A stretch of DNA of 64,000 bases from Paratinospora sagittata. Its lineage: Eukaryota; Streptophyta; Magnoliopsida; Ranunculales; Menispermaceae. The stretch lies in contig CM069605.1 of the NCBI GenBank assembly GCA_035771175.1, forward strand, positions 21,468,288-21,532,287, given 5' to 3'. The notes under the pieces were generated by a model. It saw only the letters and a list, made by a program, of their open reading frames with translations. It did not search any database and was not told the DNA's origin. Within the stretch, counting starts at the first letter, position 1. Each line of letters opens with the position of its first letter. Positions 33,492 to 45,200 of this stretch are shown here, piece by piece. A program made the position numbers and the translations under genes.

Positions 33492-35830
33492 ATGGCTTCC
33501 TCTAGTGTAGATCCACCCACCGACCAGAGAGTTCCTTTTTCTTCTTCTTCTCTGGAAGTCTCCTACGAGAACCTCTTTCCGGAAGGAGAATAGGAAGTTA
33601 GGGTTGATCCTCAGGTCTAAGGGGATTCTGTATTCTTATCCTCCTTAGAGGACTTTGAGTCTACCGAAGAGGACGAGAAGGTGCTTGACGTAGCGCCCCT
33701 CTTAATTGATAGGTTGCAGAGTTGGCTCAGCACTACCAAGCCTAGCACATCAAGTCGTTCTCCCGTATCCTCTGAGCCTGGTGGTGCCGGTGTAAGGGAG
33801 ATATTCTATTCGGTAGACCATATTCCTTCAAAGATAACGGAGCATCATCTTTCTCAGTTGAGAAGGGAGGTCGGTATACCCAACCGTATAGGGTTGAGGG
33901 TACTTGTTCCTAGAGACCGAGCTAGCCATCCTAACAAAGGAGAGGTTGCTCTATATACCAACCTGTTTGAGGATGGATTGACACTGCCCCTTGACTTGTG
34001 CTATGTGGCTTTCTTAAACACATCTGAGTCGCCCTTGCTCAGTTAAACCCCAATATGTGGAGAGCAATTATGAGCTGCCTTGTGCTCTGGAAGGAGAAAA
34101 AGTGGCCAAAAGATGATTTTCAAGACTTTGCCCTCGATACCGACTAAAGGCCCACCCGAGATGTAGCGAGTGGTATTATGTGTCGGCTCATCAAGGTCTC
34201 AAGAAAGGCCAACCCCTGATCATTGAGAACCCCACTTCCAATAAAGCTTCAACTGCTCCTTCAACTTCTTAATCTCGGCATCCTGAGCTACAACCTTGGA
34301 CTCCCAGATTACTGAGGTAGTCTGGGCATCCTTCACCGCCTCTTCAAATTTGGCATAGTAACTCTTGATGCGGTGGAGGATGTACACATTCTGAGCAACA
34401 GCCTGCAGAGCCAAGAATAACTAAGTTAGAGATTACAGAAGAATATCACATAGGCAACAAGGTGGATTAATAAGCAAACTTACCTCCACCGACTTCATGA
34501 AGGCATCGGCCATGCTTTCAAACATGTCTTCATCCTTCGTCGTTATGGAGAAGGCATTGGGGACACCGACCTGACAGTTGTCAATGTTCAGTCTGATGTC
34601 TCCAATCTTAGTAGTAAGGTGCTCGGCCTCCCCAAATCACGCATTTTTGGCAGCACCCTGGTTGGCAGGACCAGGGGACTTCAACTTGTCCCCTACCGAC
34701 CTCGTTTGCAGGGCAGATGAGCCCGCCTGCTCGAAGGAAGCTGCCGGAGCTTTTCCCTTAGAAGCCAAAGTCTTTTTCGGGGCGCTGCTTGAAGATCTCA
34801 CTGTCGACCCCTGAGCAGCAGCTGCTCGTTCAGCAGAGAGGTTCCTCAGTATGGACGGGTCGATAGTGTACTGACTAGCAGTAGCTCTCTGCGGGGCCAT
34901 CTTTTCAGAGTTATTTGTTTTCTTTTTCTTCCCTTTCTTGACAGAAGATTTGGGAGCAGAAAACCTACATCACATACATAACATTTCAGCTCGAAACTTT
35001 AAAAATTGATCAGTATAAAAGATCAAAACATTCCAAAGTAAACTTATGTCTTGAGAAGACTTTCTTCTCTTTGATAATACCAGCTCGGTATAGCCTCTCG
35101 AGAGTAAGAATTATTTTGTACCGCCGATCCACAAAGGGGCCTGTAGATTTCATCGACAAGAGAGAAGTCAAATCATTCTTCCCTGCTCGGTTTATCCCAA
35201 GTACCTGTCAAGAAATGCAAAAAATATGCGTATCTACCGAGCAAGAACAAGATGAGAAATAAAGATAAGGGATGGAGGTAAGCTCGGTACCTGGTTTCCC
35301 GAAAGTGGTCGGTACGCAAGCTTCCTCCGCCCAAAGCCCTGAAGAAAAATGAGTCTTGTGTCAAGGCAGTGACTCTGTCAGGCCCGAGTGGATTTGAAGG
35401 AGTTCTTTGGTGACTCGGTAGACTGGAAGGGCTTCGACAAGTGGGTCAGCTCGACAACTGGAGAGGGGATAATAGAGGAATAGGCTAGAGCTGAAGACAT
35501 CCCTGCCGACCAATGTGCTACACCCGTGGCTCCGGGGACATCATCCGAGCAGCCGCAGACCGGTGCTACCCCCACGGCTCTAGGGACATCATCCGAGCAG
35601 CCTCAAACTGTTGACTCCGAGGAGGAGACACGCTGAGCTAATGACGAAGATGATCCGTTCAATCTAATTAAGATCCTGCGCAATTCCACCTGTCTGGAGT
35701 CTTAGAGGGTTTCTTGAGTCTTGGCTGTGTCTTTTGTAATAGGTATGCATGCCTTATTGATTTTACATTCTCTGTTCCTCCTTGTATTCCGCTTCAATAT
35801 TAATGAAATATTTGTTTTTGTTCAGACCTA
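33492..35830 (+). pseudogene. Antisense accessory gene of element 3, with an internal inverted block
   Basis: Plus-strand coding: start MASSSVDPPTDQRVPF, two early stops (33591 region), then the domain body with HHLSQLRREVGIPNRIGLRV, EDGLTLPLDLCYVAFLNT and, after frame breaks, MWRAIMSCLVLWKEKKWP and EWYYVSAHQGLKKGQPL, up to ENPTSNK at 34243. From 34244 to 35323 coding sense is only on the minus strand; plus-strand sense returns about 35370 with VDLKEFFGDSVDWKGFDKWV, two copies of a GTSSEQPQT repeat (35535-35608) and an acidic end. 'AATATTAATGAAAT' near 35797 may act in polyadenylation. This is the 'putative plant transposon protein' type of accessory ORF; its function is unknown. Confidence 0.7.
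34244..35323 (-). other. Inverted 1.08-kb block bounded by AAGCTT at both ends
   Basis: Within the block the minus strand reads as exons with introns: KAC/VPTTFGKP end with donor CAG|GT near 35292, exon 35090-35212 (VLGINRAGKNDL, STGPFVDRRYK, ERLYRAGIIKEKKVF), a Ser/Ala-rich basic exon 34500-34975 with one stop, donor GAG|GTAAGT and acceptor CTCTGCAG, then a coiled coil (YYAKFEEAVKDA, EIKKLKEQLK). Both AAGCTT hexamers (34244-34249, 35318-35323) mark where reading sense flips. Turning the block around makes frames continue across both junctions. Confidence 0.75.
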
Positions 35831-36311
35831 ACTTCCTAGCACTCTGAATTTGTACTTAGCTTTTTTCCAAAGTATTTGTCGCGTGATGAGGCCGGTAAGT
35901 TGTGGTTTCGTGCCGATCTTTTCACTCAATTGTGAGGTCAGTAGATAATATTCGAACCTTCACTTCATTCTGAACCTTTAGTTCATTTTCTCGGTAGCAG
36001 TTTGATTGCCGCCCCAAGGCACTCTAAGGGTCAATGACCCATCTTCTCTGCAGTATCTGTTATTCTGGGGCAGTACCCCAAGGCATTCTAAGGCCGGGGT
36101 TCTTATTCTCGGTGGCTTCCGATCTGGTTGGTAGCTCCAAGGCACTTTTAATTGTTGATCGTAGACGTAGATTTGTAGAACAAAACCTCTTGCTTATTGT
36201 AGAAAAGTCTTGAACAAATACTTGTAGAAATCTAAAAATTAAAAAATAAAGCTAGAGGTAACCAACACCTTGATAGATACTAGAACATAACTACTGAGCT
36301 GCTACTAATGC
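35831..36311. other. Non-coding spacer between antisense gene and integrase end
   Basis: No ORF of note. Repeated 'ccccaaggcac'/'ctccaaggcac' phrases at 36013, 36070 and 36138. Confidence 0.5.
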
Positions 36312-37290
36312 CTACTGGTAGTATTTCTTGAGGTACTTTGTATTCCAAGGCTTAGGAATTCTTCTTCCTGTCAAATATTCGAGCTCGTATACCCCCGTGC
36401 GAAGTACTGCAGTGATCTTGTAGGGCCCTTCCCAGTTGGGACCGAGGGCACCTGCTGCCGGCTTTCATGTGTTCAGCATTACTTTTCTTAGCACTAAGTC
36501 ACCAACTTTGAAGCTTCTATGCTTTACCTTGACATTGTAGTACTTTGAGATCCTCTGCTGGTTTGCTACAAGCTTAAGTTGTGCCTGTTCTCTTTTTTCT
36601 TCAAGTAGATCCAGGTTGGTACGCTGGGCCTGCCTGTTCCTATCTTTGTCGAAGAAGGAGGACCTTAAGGTCAATATACCAATCTCTAGTGGTATGACGG
36701 CCTCCATTCCGAATGTTAGGGAGAATGGTGTTTATTCTGGCGTTGTGCGGTATGACCGGAGGACTTGAGGCATTTCTTCAGCCCACATTCCCTTCTTTTC
36801 CTCGAGCTTGGCCTTCAATGTGTATTTGATAATCTTGTTCACGGGTTCTACCTGACCATTGGCTTGAGGGTGGGCTAGAGTAGAAAAGAAGTGTCGAATA
36901 TTGAGGTCCTCACAAAATGACCGAAACCTTATTTTGTCAAATTGTTTGCCATTATCAGAGATGATGGCGCATGGGACACCAAAACGACACACAATCGATT
37001 GCCAGATGAAGAGTGTCGTCTTCTACTCAGTAATCTTTGCTAACGGTTCGACCTCTGCCCACTTGGTGAAGTAGCCAACGGCTACAATCGCAAACTTAAC
37101 CTGACCCTTACAGGTCGGTAGAGGTCCTACTAGGTCCACCCCCTATTGAGCAAAATGCCATGGGCTCTGAATTGGAGAAAGATTCTTCGTTGGGGCTCGG
37201 ATGTTGGTTCTATGTTTCTGACAACTGTCACACTTTCGAGCTATCCTTACAGCATCATTGTGGATTGTTGGCCAATAATAATCCTAGCGA
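36312..37290 (-). pseudogene. Element 3 integrase, frameshifted
   Basis: The zinc region is GNHSGGRTLAYKVLR and CDSCQKHRT (about 37180-37360). The core has GVDLVGPLP (Asp), CAIISDNGKQFD (Asp) and HPQANGQVEPVNK (Glu), so the catalytic triad survives, followed by YRTTPE, a stop, GMEAVIPLEIG, FKVGDLVLRKV and the C-terminal GPNWEGPYKIT…LEYLTG, ending KYLKKYYQ at 36312. No chromodomain follows, as expected for Tat elements. Stops at about 37024, 36729 and 36463. Confidence 0.85.
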
Positions 37291-38055
37291 AGAACCTTGT
37301 ACGCGAGAGTCCTTCCGCCAGAATGGTTGCCACATACGCTTGCATGAATTTCCTCTAGAACTAGTCGTGCTCGCTCTTCCCGTAGGCATCTTAAGTAAGG
37401 CATAGTGAAGTTGGGCCTATAAAGCTGATCGTGTATTATGGAATACCTAGCAGCTTGTCTCTGCACTTTTCTTGCTTTGACTCTGTCCTTGGGGAGGTTC
37501 CCACTTCGTATGAAATCTTCAATTGGGTTCATCCATGATGGGTCCTGGCTGAGGCTGTTGACCAATTGGTTGGTACCCATTTTTCCAATACTTCTTTCTG
37601 GTAAGAATTCCACCGAGACCTGGATCATCAGCTCGATCACAAAGGAAGCCAGGTTGGAAAGAGTATCGGTCAAGGTATTTTCTGTTCTCGACACCTGTGT
37701 CAGTTCATACTCCTTGAACTTTCCTAGTAGGGCCAGGGCTTCTTTCAGATATGCTTTCATTCTGTCGCCCTTGGCCTGATACTCGGTTGTGACCTGCCCC
37801 GCGACGAGCTGAGAATCACAATGGACTAGCAGTTTGTTCACCCCTCAACTGAGAGCGAGTCATAGGCCCGCTAAAAGTGCTTCGTATTCTGCTTCGTTAT
37901 TGGATGCTAGGAAATTGAAGTGAAGAACACAGATGTTTTTCACTTCTGGAGGAGATGAGCACTATTCCAAGGCCACATCCCTGCTTGCAGGAAGAGCCGT
38001 CAACGAACAACGTCCAGGCTTCTTTAGGGAACAGGTAGGTATGCGGATCTATCTG
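37291..38055 (-). pseudogene. Element 3 second (archaeal-type) RNase H
   Basis: Minus strand: AWTLFVDGSSCKQGCG (first Asp, about 38010), then after a frameshift NNEAEYEALLAGL (Glu), LLVHCDSQLVAGQV (Asp) and a coiled linker YLKEALALLGKFKEYEL with the last acidic site LTDTLSNLAS. This additional RNase H downstream of the ordinary one is a Tat-lineage hallmark. Confidence 0.8.
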
Positions 38056-39300
38056 AGGCAACTAAGACAGAAAATCTACCAATGCTTGACCCTTCATAGT
38101 TGTACGAGGTCGGTACTTTATGTTGAATTCACTCAACTCGATTGCCCGCTTGGTTAACTGTCCGGATGTTTCCGGTCTTAAGAGCACCTGTCTCAGTGGG
38201 TGCTTGGTGAGAACGACTATGGTGTGGGCGTGAAAGTAGGGTCTTACCTTTCGAGCTGAAGTGACGAGTGCCAGGGCCAGCTTTTCAATCTCAGTATATC
38301 TCATCTCCGCGTCGAGTAAAAACTTGCTGGTGTAGTACACCGCCTTTTGGTTTTCTAGCTCTTCTTTGACCAAGGTAGAACTAACAGTCGCTTCCAAAAC
38401 TGGTAGGTATAGGAAGAGCTATTCTCCAAGAAGGCGTTTTGAGAGCAGAGAAGCCTGACCTAGGTAAGCCTTTAGCTCCTGAAAGGCCTTTTCACACTCT
38501 GGGGTCTATTCGACTGCCTTCTTCTTGATTAGCTTGAAAAACGGAAGGCATCTATCTGTGGACTTGGAGATGAACCTGCTCAGCCCGGCTACTCACCCAG
38601 TGAGCCTTTGAACTTCCTTCACGGTGCGGGGTGGTCGCATGTCGACTAGAGCCTGAATCTTGTCGAGGTTGGCTTCGATTCCTCTCTGATTAATGAGGAA
38701 TCCCAGAAATTTACCAGACCTCGCACGAAAAGTGAATTTTGCCGGGTTGAGCTTTATGTGATACTTTCTCAGTATCGCAAATACTTCTGATAGATTGGTA
38801 AGATGAGTTGCTACTTCCACACTTTTAACCAACATGTCGTCAATGTAAACTTCCATTTTCACTCCAATTTTATCCGCGAACACGCTATTGACTAGCCTTG
38901 GGTAAGTAGCCCCGACATTTTCAGATCGAAGGGCATCACTTTGTAGCAATACAGATCTCGGTCTGTAATGAAGGTTGTCTTCTCTTCATCTCTGGGACTC
39001 AGCACAATCTGGTTGTACCCTAAATATGTGTGCATGAAGCTCAGCAGCTCATGACCTGCAGTTGTATCCACCAGTTGGTCGATGTGGGGTAACAGGAAAC
39101 TATCTTTTGGATAGGCTTTGTTCAGATCAGTGAAGTCGACGCATGTTCTCCACTTTCCATTAGGTTTTTTGATCATTACTACGTTGGCCAACCAATCTGG
39201 GTATAACACTTCTCTGATGAAGCCTGCCGTTAATAACTTGTCTACCTCTTCTCGTCGACCTAGAGCTCGGTCAGAATTGAGAGCCCTTCTCCTTTGTCGG
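38056..39300 (-). pseudogene. Element 3 reverse transcriptase and first RNase H
   Basis: RT: NVVMIKKPNGKWRTCVDFTD, LNKAYPKDSFLLPHID, LSFMHTYLGYNQI, KTTFITDRDLYCYKVMPF, then after a frame break VEVYIDDMLVKS with the catalytic YIDD box, FAILRKYHIKLNPAKFTF and GKFLGFLINQRGIEAN. RNase H: VYYTSKFLLDAEMRYTEIEK, ALALVTSARKVRPYF and the FNIKYRPRTTMKGQALVDFL end at 38062. YIDD retained; several stops elsewhere. Confidence 0.85.
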
Positions 39301-40135
39301 ACCGATCTGGCCTCCCAGTCGACATTCAGTCAGTGCACCATCACGCTGGTCGATATACCAGGCATGTTTTCATTGGACCAGGCAAAAATATCTGTGTTCC
39401 CGTAGGATACCGACTAGGTGATCGGTAAGTAACGAGCTCATTCCCGTACCAATCTTGACTGTCCTTGCTTGATATTCTCTGATCTACACCTCAGCCCATT
39501 CATCCTGGGGTTCGAGCCCTGACACCTTTTCCCTAGGGTCGAGGTCGGTACTAGTTGGATGCTCTATAAGCATTAGTTGCTCCTCTGTAGATTTGATACT
39601 TTCCTCATGTCCCGTCTTTTTCTTCACAGCTATGACATAGCAGACCCGAGACTCTTTTTGGCCGCCCCGTACCACTCTGAAGCCTCGCTTTGCTGGGAAC
39701 TTTAGAGCTAGATGATAAGTTGATACAACCGCCCTCAGATTGTTGAGGAGTGGTCACCCTATTATGGCGTTGTAGACGGTAGGGCACTTTACCACCAAAA
39801 AATTGGTCATGACACGTACTATGTGCTCTGAGTCACCGGTTGTCACTGGTAGGGTTATCTGTTCTTCCGGCATGATGTTGTTTCCAGTGAAGCCGATCAG
39901 AGGGACATCTACCGGGCTCAACTGATCCTTGATTAGTCCTAGTTTTTTGAACGCTGACCAATAGGATATCTGTAGAGCTACCGTTATCGACCAACATTCG
40001 ATGGGTTTTGTAGTTGGCCACGGTCATCGTGACCACTAGAGCGTCAGTGTGTGGACAAAGTATGTCCTTGGGCTTCCTCCTCGGTGAAGGTAATTGCGAA
40101 ATCGATCCGCTTCTACTTCTTAGGTCAGTACCCAA
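39301..40135 (-). pseudogene. Element 3 aspartic protease region
   Basis: VTMTVANYKTHRMLVDNGSS at about 39970-40040 contains the catalytic Asp-Asn-Gly variant typical of Tat elements, followed by frameshifted linker sequence (WYGNELVTYR, DRSDKGEGLSIL) running into RT. Confidence 0.7.
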
Positions 40136-41761
40136 GGTTCATGACTTCCGGCTTGGATTCTCGAATGTAAGCCTTCATAGCTCGATTCGAGGTACCAGTA
40201 TGGTCTTCACCAAAGATTGTTTTTATCTCGCCCACTTGCCCAGCTTGGTCATCTTCTGGAGTTCTCTGCCGGTTGTGATTCTTCACGAACTTCCTCAGAT
40301 AACCTTTTTGGATTAGAGTTTTGATCTCCGGCTTGAGTTCATAGCACTGGTCAGTATCATGACCGTGGTCTCAATGGTACCGACAATACTTCTTCTTATC
40401 CTGGTGCTCTGCAGGCGTTTTCAACTTTTTGGGCCATCGAATATACTCTCTGTTCTGGATCTCAAGGAGGACCTTCTCTCATGAAGTAGTAAGAGGCGTG
40501 TAGTTGGAGTACATGTTTTGGGGTACTTTGTTACTTCTCTGATCTCGGTTGCCAACATCCGATCTCTTTTCGCCTCTGTTGTCCTCCTTTGAGTCGTATT
40601 CCCTTTTTCTCTTCTTCTTCTTCTTCGAGCTTTTCGGGGACTCATGTACCCCATGTTTTGCATTGGTCTGCTCGTCGGTATTAATGTATTTTTCTACTCG
40701 ATCCAGGATTTGTTCATAGGTCTGGGATTTCTTTTTTCAAAGGGAGTAGTGGAACTTTTCGGGCCTTAATCCTGCAAAGGAAGGCGATGATCGCTATCTT
40801 ATTATCACAGTCATATACTTCGACTCATATATCATCGAAGCGCCCGAGGTATTCCTTTAGAGTTTTGCCTTTCTTTTGCATGATGGCAAGCAAACTGTTC
40901 ATAGGCTTTTCCCTTTCCTTCTTTCCAGCGAAGTAGTTCATGAACTTGTGGGGTAAGTGTCCAAAAGAACATATAAAACCGGTTTTCAATTTTCAGTACC
41001 ACTTTCAAGCAGGGCCGCCAAGGGTGATATGGAAGCCCTTGCACATGGTAGTGTCATTGTAACCCTTGAATTCCATCCAGGACTTGTAGTTCTCGATGTG
41101 CTCTCTAGGGTCTACCTTCCCTTTGTACGTCCTGACCTCTGCGGTCTTGACGTTCTTTGACAGCGGTGTCTCGAGTATATCCTAAATAAAGGGAGAAGGG
41201 AGTTCTTTATGCTCGTGGTAGTGCCGAGGTGCGGATCTAGTAGTTTCAGAGCGCTCTGATCCATACAGCTTCCTCGGCACCGACCTGGCTAGACCAAGCT
41301 TTCTTGCCGTAGTTCCTTTTGTAGATACTGATCTGTATGAGGTCGATTTCGTTGACCTCGGCCTTTCCGGAATGGCTGACCTGATTTGGGAGAAAATTGA
41401 GCTATGACTTTTCTTGGCGTCTAGCGAATGACGCAATTCTTTAGCAGATAAAGACTTACGATTCTGACCTCTTCTTTGAGGTCACACTTCGGCACCTACT
41501 CTCCTCCCCCTTCTGAGGTCGAAGGCTAGGACATGGTAAGTGACTGTGAAATGGTTTTAGGGGGAATACCTTCCTCAAAACCCGTTGTTGCTCTAGGATG
41601 TTTTGAGTCATCTTTTCTAAATTCTTCTCTATAGCAGTCAATCTCGATTTCTGAGCAGAGTTCTTCGACTGCTTTTTTGGTGGTCTTCCCCTTTGTTTTT
41701 GGGGTGCCGCTGGCGTGGTGACGGGCTCCACCTTAACTGGTATTTCTGCCTGTTGACTCAT
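40136..41761 (-). pseudogene. Element 3 gag, decayed
   Basis: Starts at 41761 (MSQQAEIPVKVEPVTTPAA) with a basic RGRPPKKQSK stretch and a coiled coil (LTAIEKNLEKMTQNILEQQ). The capsid core after stops has DPREHIENYKSWMEFKGYND, GFICSFGHLPHKFMNYFAGK, QKKGKTLKEYLGRFDDI and EVYDCDNKIAIIAFL. Near 40340-40390 the Cys/His block CRYH-stop-DHGHDTDQCYELK replaces a classical knuckle. Confidence 0.75.
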
Positions 41762-41814
41762 GATGACAAATATGTTTCTGACTTGCATTGTCGGTCCCCA
41801 CAGACAAAGCTAAA
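41762..41814 (-). other. Element 3 leader and degenerate primer-binding site
   Basis: On the minus strand, right after the LTR, TTTAGCTTTGTCTGTGGGGA. The CTGTGGGGA part is common downstream of Tat-lineage LTRs; the TGGCGCC core expected before it is altered. Confidence 0.4.
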
Positions 41815-42682
41815 TTTTGATGCAAGATTTGACCAATTCAGTAGACGATGAGGTGGAGGGAAGATGTTGATCTGGAACTTGTCAGAGTGCTGAAGAAATT
41901 GCCGCAGGTTGGTTCTCTAAAAGAGGGAAGACAAGAAAATACAGGCTATCGTGAGGAACACCGGTGTGGTGTCGGCCAAAGACCCTCCAATGCCTAAGTT
42001 AGTTCAGAGCTTAATAGTACTAAACTGAGTCGAGAATGGCTTAAAGTTGCTTACTTTCCCCTTAGGGGTTGTGGTCTTTTTATAGAGAGGGCTTGAGGTC
42101 TTTGGCCTTGTAGTAGTGTAATTGTAGAATCAGGGATCCAAATCCTGTTGGGAGAGCATGTTTGATTCCTCGTCGAACTAGGAATATCTAGTACGATCTT
42201 TGTAGGATTAGGATGACCTATTAGTCTCCTAGTCGAACTAGTAGAGCTTTAGGCCTTATCAGAGTTGAGTTAGAAGTCAATCCCAAACTTATAGCCATGG
42301 ATCACGCCTTATCCCTATCTGATCGGGCGTTCCATCATTATCCGTTCCGAAGTCGGAGATCTCTACAGGTCGATATGCCAATTTGTAGTCTTTACTTCCA
42401 TCTGCTTGATGCCCAAGATATGGTCCGTAAGAAGATCGGTAGATAGCGGTCGGTAATCCTTGATATGGTATGCCTACCTGGTTCAGTGGATCCATTATTG
42501 CTGACCTGTCATCCACTGTTATCTGGTCGGTATGATAGGCCAAGAGATCGACCTATATGCTTTACTAGGTAGATCCGTATTTTCTGTCCAGAACAGGTCG
42601 GTACGTATACTTGGTACATGCCACGTCTTACTAGGCAAGGCTAACATGGCTGGCGTGTAATGTGATCGTATATGGTCCAACA
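41815..42682 (-). repeat. Element 3 5' LTR (868 bp)
   Basis: Pairs with 32236-33105. Its inner edge reads TTTTGATGCAAG where the other has TGTTGATGTAAG. TATAAA on the minus strand at 42079-42084. Confidence 0.88.
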
Positions 42683-43030
42683 TGAACATTTTAAAAATAA
42701 AAGAATAAAAACATTCAATTTGTACTATTTTGTATCTTTAATTTTCATTTTAATTTTTAAAATTTAAAGAATTTTTTATTGAAGCTTTTTTTATTATTTA
42801 TTTGAAAATATTATTAAAACTTATATAATTTCTTATTGAAGCTTTTTATTGTTTATTTAAAAATATTTATTTTCTTTTATTTTAAAAGAGTTATAATTAA
42901 GGGTAAAAAACTAAAAGTGTAGAATGCAAATATTATCAAATTTATATATTTTATTTTATTAATTTTAATTTTTATTCCCCAGTATTTTAAGAAAATTAAG
43001 ATTTAGGATAAAAATTGTACCCTTAAGCGA
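42683..43030. other. AT-rich spacer with local duplication
   Basis: No gene. 'attgaagctttttt…ttattt' occurs twice (42778 and 42834). A block near 42851 is the inverse of about 32090. Confidence 0.5.
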
Positions 43031-44238
43031 GTTGTTTCACCATCATCACCTCTAGATAGGAGTGTGAGACCAAGAACTGAACCAACTCATGCCAAACTGG
43101 CTGAGGAACCCTCAACCTCTGTACTCATACCTCCGATTGAAACTTCACCTGAACCATCTTACCCATCTTCTTTAACCCAAAAAATAAAGAAGGGAACCAA
43201 ATCAGAAAAGCTTGCTAACCGAGCTGTAATCGATAGATGTTTTGTCGATTTTGATTTCTTCATTAACTCTCACCTAGACATTTTATCTTTATTCGAGTTC
43301 CAAGGCTGGACCAATTTTCTTACTTTCAATTCGAAATGGTACCCCAGTCTGGACTTGCAAAACAATCTGTGGTAAAGGAAAAATATGTTGAGATTACTCC
43401 CAGATTTCTCTCTGAGGCTTTTTCTTTGCCAAGTGGTGAAAGTGCCCACATACTTTCATTCACTAAAAATAAAGTCCAATATCCAGGCTATAATAGCCTC
43501 TCTGCTCTAAATCTTGTTTCGAAGAAAAAAGACCACTCGAGTGTCGACAAGAAACTCACCAACCAGTTCTTTGAATTAATCCCCAAAATAATCCACAACA
43601 TCATTACCCATATCATTCAGCCTAAAATCGGCAGCAGTGGTAATGTAAATTGTTAACCTAAGCGGTTTATCACTAAGCACGTCCCTAAGTATACTTGATA
43701 AAATATATTTTGATGATCACAACCGAAATCTCTTTTGGTGCTAACAAGCGTTTATAAAGAATTTATCCCAGCACCTCACAAAAAGCAAAAAGCCAAGGAA
43801 CGATTCGATCAAGGAACTCAAGGGTCATATCAGACGTTCAAGATCGCTTCATTCAAAGAACCTCAATGCTCACATCATGATTTCAAGATCACACCACTCG
43901 AACGATTCGATCAAGCTTCAAGTCTACATCTTTCGATCAAAGTTCAAGATATTCAACACAAGCTTGAAGACCACATTGAAGATCTCACAATAAAGAGTTG
44001 GATTTAAAGATTATGAGAAAATGAGAAATACACAATATTTAAGGTATATCTTTCTCCAATCGACATTGCTCAAACGTTTCCCAAAACCATGCACAAACAC
44101 TTGCATATCCTCATGTTTTATCTTATGTTTTACGGTATTTCAAATGATCTAATTTTCTATATTTAATTTAAAATTTACCGAGTTTTTATTCGCATTTATC
44201 GTATAGTTAATTGCGAGTCAAAACTATTTTTCAAGAGC

Positions 44239-44935
44239 CTTTCAGGACGCTAATGAGTGAGCAACGCTTTCCTAAACTTGATAAGTTAGAATGCTGATAG
44301 TTCATTAGGACGCTGATAACATTCAAGGTTGAATTGAACTGATTCATAAAAACGCTTACTTGAATAGTAGCGGTCTCTCTTTAGTCAACCTCTGAAGTTG
44401 TCAGGACGCTAATTCAATATCAGCTTACTGAAAGATTTCTAAAGTTCTTCAAAGAATATATCTTTGAGGATGCTGTTAGTTATAAGTTGAATAAACTATC
44501 AAGACGCTACTTGGATAGGAACGCCCTCACTTTTGAAAATCAACTTAATAACTTTCAGGACGCTGATTGTCCTTCAGCATGCTTTGTATTATTGTTCAAA
44601 TGTTTTTAAATATGTGATAGGACGCTTACATAGTTGTAGCGCCCTTGTGTTATGTTTTATGTTTTAACTTGTAGGACGCTTACTCAGAAAGTAGCGCCTT
44701 CATGCACTTAATTCTTTTAAAACATAGTAGGACGCTAATTATGCATTGGTGCCCTCTGGGTTAAGTCGTTTAAGTGTCAAAGAAAGTCAGGACACTCATG
44801 TTTCAATAGCGCCCTCACTTCATTGTTCAGTAGGACGCTTATACATAATGAGCGCCCTCAAGGAACAAAACGACAAAGTTGATATTATGCGTCATGACAC
44901 TGATTGTGGAATCAAGACGCTAATTCAACAACTGT
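44239..44935 (+). repeat. Hairpin array 1 in LTR A (GGACGCT…AGCGCCC)
   Basis: About a dozen imperfect units of AGGACGCT, 12-18 bases, then AGCGCCCT (good examples near 44620, 44675, 44720, 44830). The two halves are complementary at six of seven positions. E has about eleven units at 54647-55158; C has none. Confidence 0.8.
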
Positions 44936-45192
44936 CACTATTCTAATAAGTACACTATAGTCTACTTGTTCAGAATGGATCTTTGCACATAGTCCTTTTC
45001 ATATTTATCAGAGATTTTCTATAATGCATGAATTAAGTTTTTCTAAAACTTTCATTTTTCATGTAATCTGAAAAAGAACCAGGATGTTAGTGAAAATTGC
45101 AGTTGCCATTTTCATATAACATTCTCGCCGTTGTGTGTAAACATTCATATTATTTGAACTTCAAATGTCCAACGACTATGTCCTACTAAGTC

Positions 45193-45200
45193 TATAAATA
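45193..45200 (+). promoter_or_regulatory. TATA box of LTR A
   Basis: TATAAATA in the conserved context GTCTATAAATAC. The same context is at 48374-48381 (C) and 55368-55375 (E). Confidence 0.65.

Larger units (their letters stand above)
32236..42682 (-). mobile_element. Element 3: Ty3/gypsy, Tat lineage (Grande/Retand-like), decayed
   Basis: Minus-strand order: 5' LTR (41815-42682), leader, gag, protease, RT, RNase H, second (archaeal-type) RNase H, integrase, then an antisense accessory gene, polypurine tract and 3' LTR (32236-33105). Two RNase H domains and an antisense ORF between integrase and 3' LTR are known for Tat-lineage elements such as Grande. The flanks TAAAC (32231-32235) and TGAAC (42683-42687) form a target duplication with one mismatch. 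Many stops and frameshifts. Confidence 0.85.

Noticed and set aside
34637..34900. Separate minus-strand gene in element 3
   Set aside because: At first taken as its own gene; better explained as part of the plus-strand accessory gene inside the inverted AAGCTT block.
42683..42687. Perfect target duplication for element 3
   Set aside because: TAAAC versus TGAAC differ at one base; kept as probable, not perfect.
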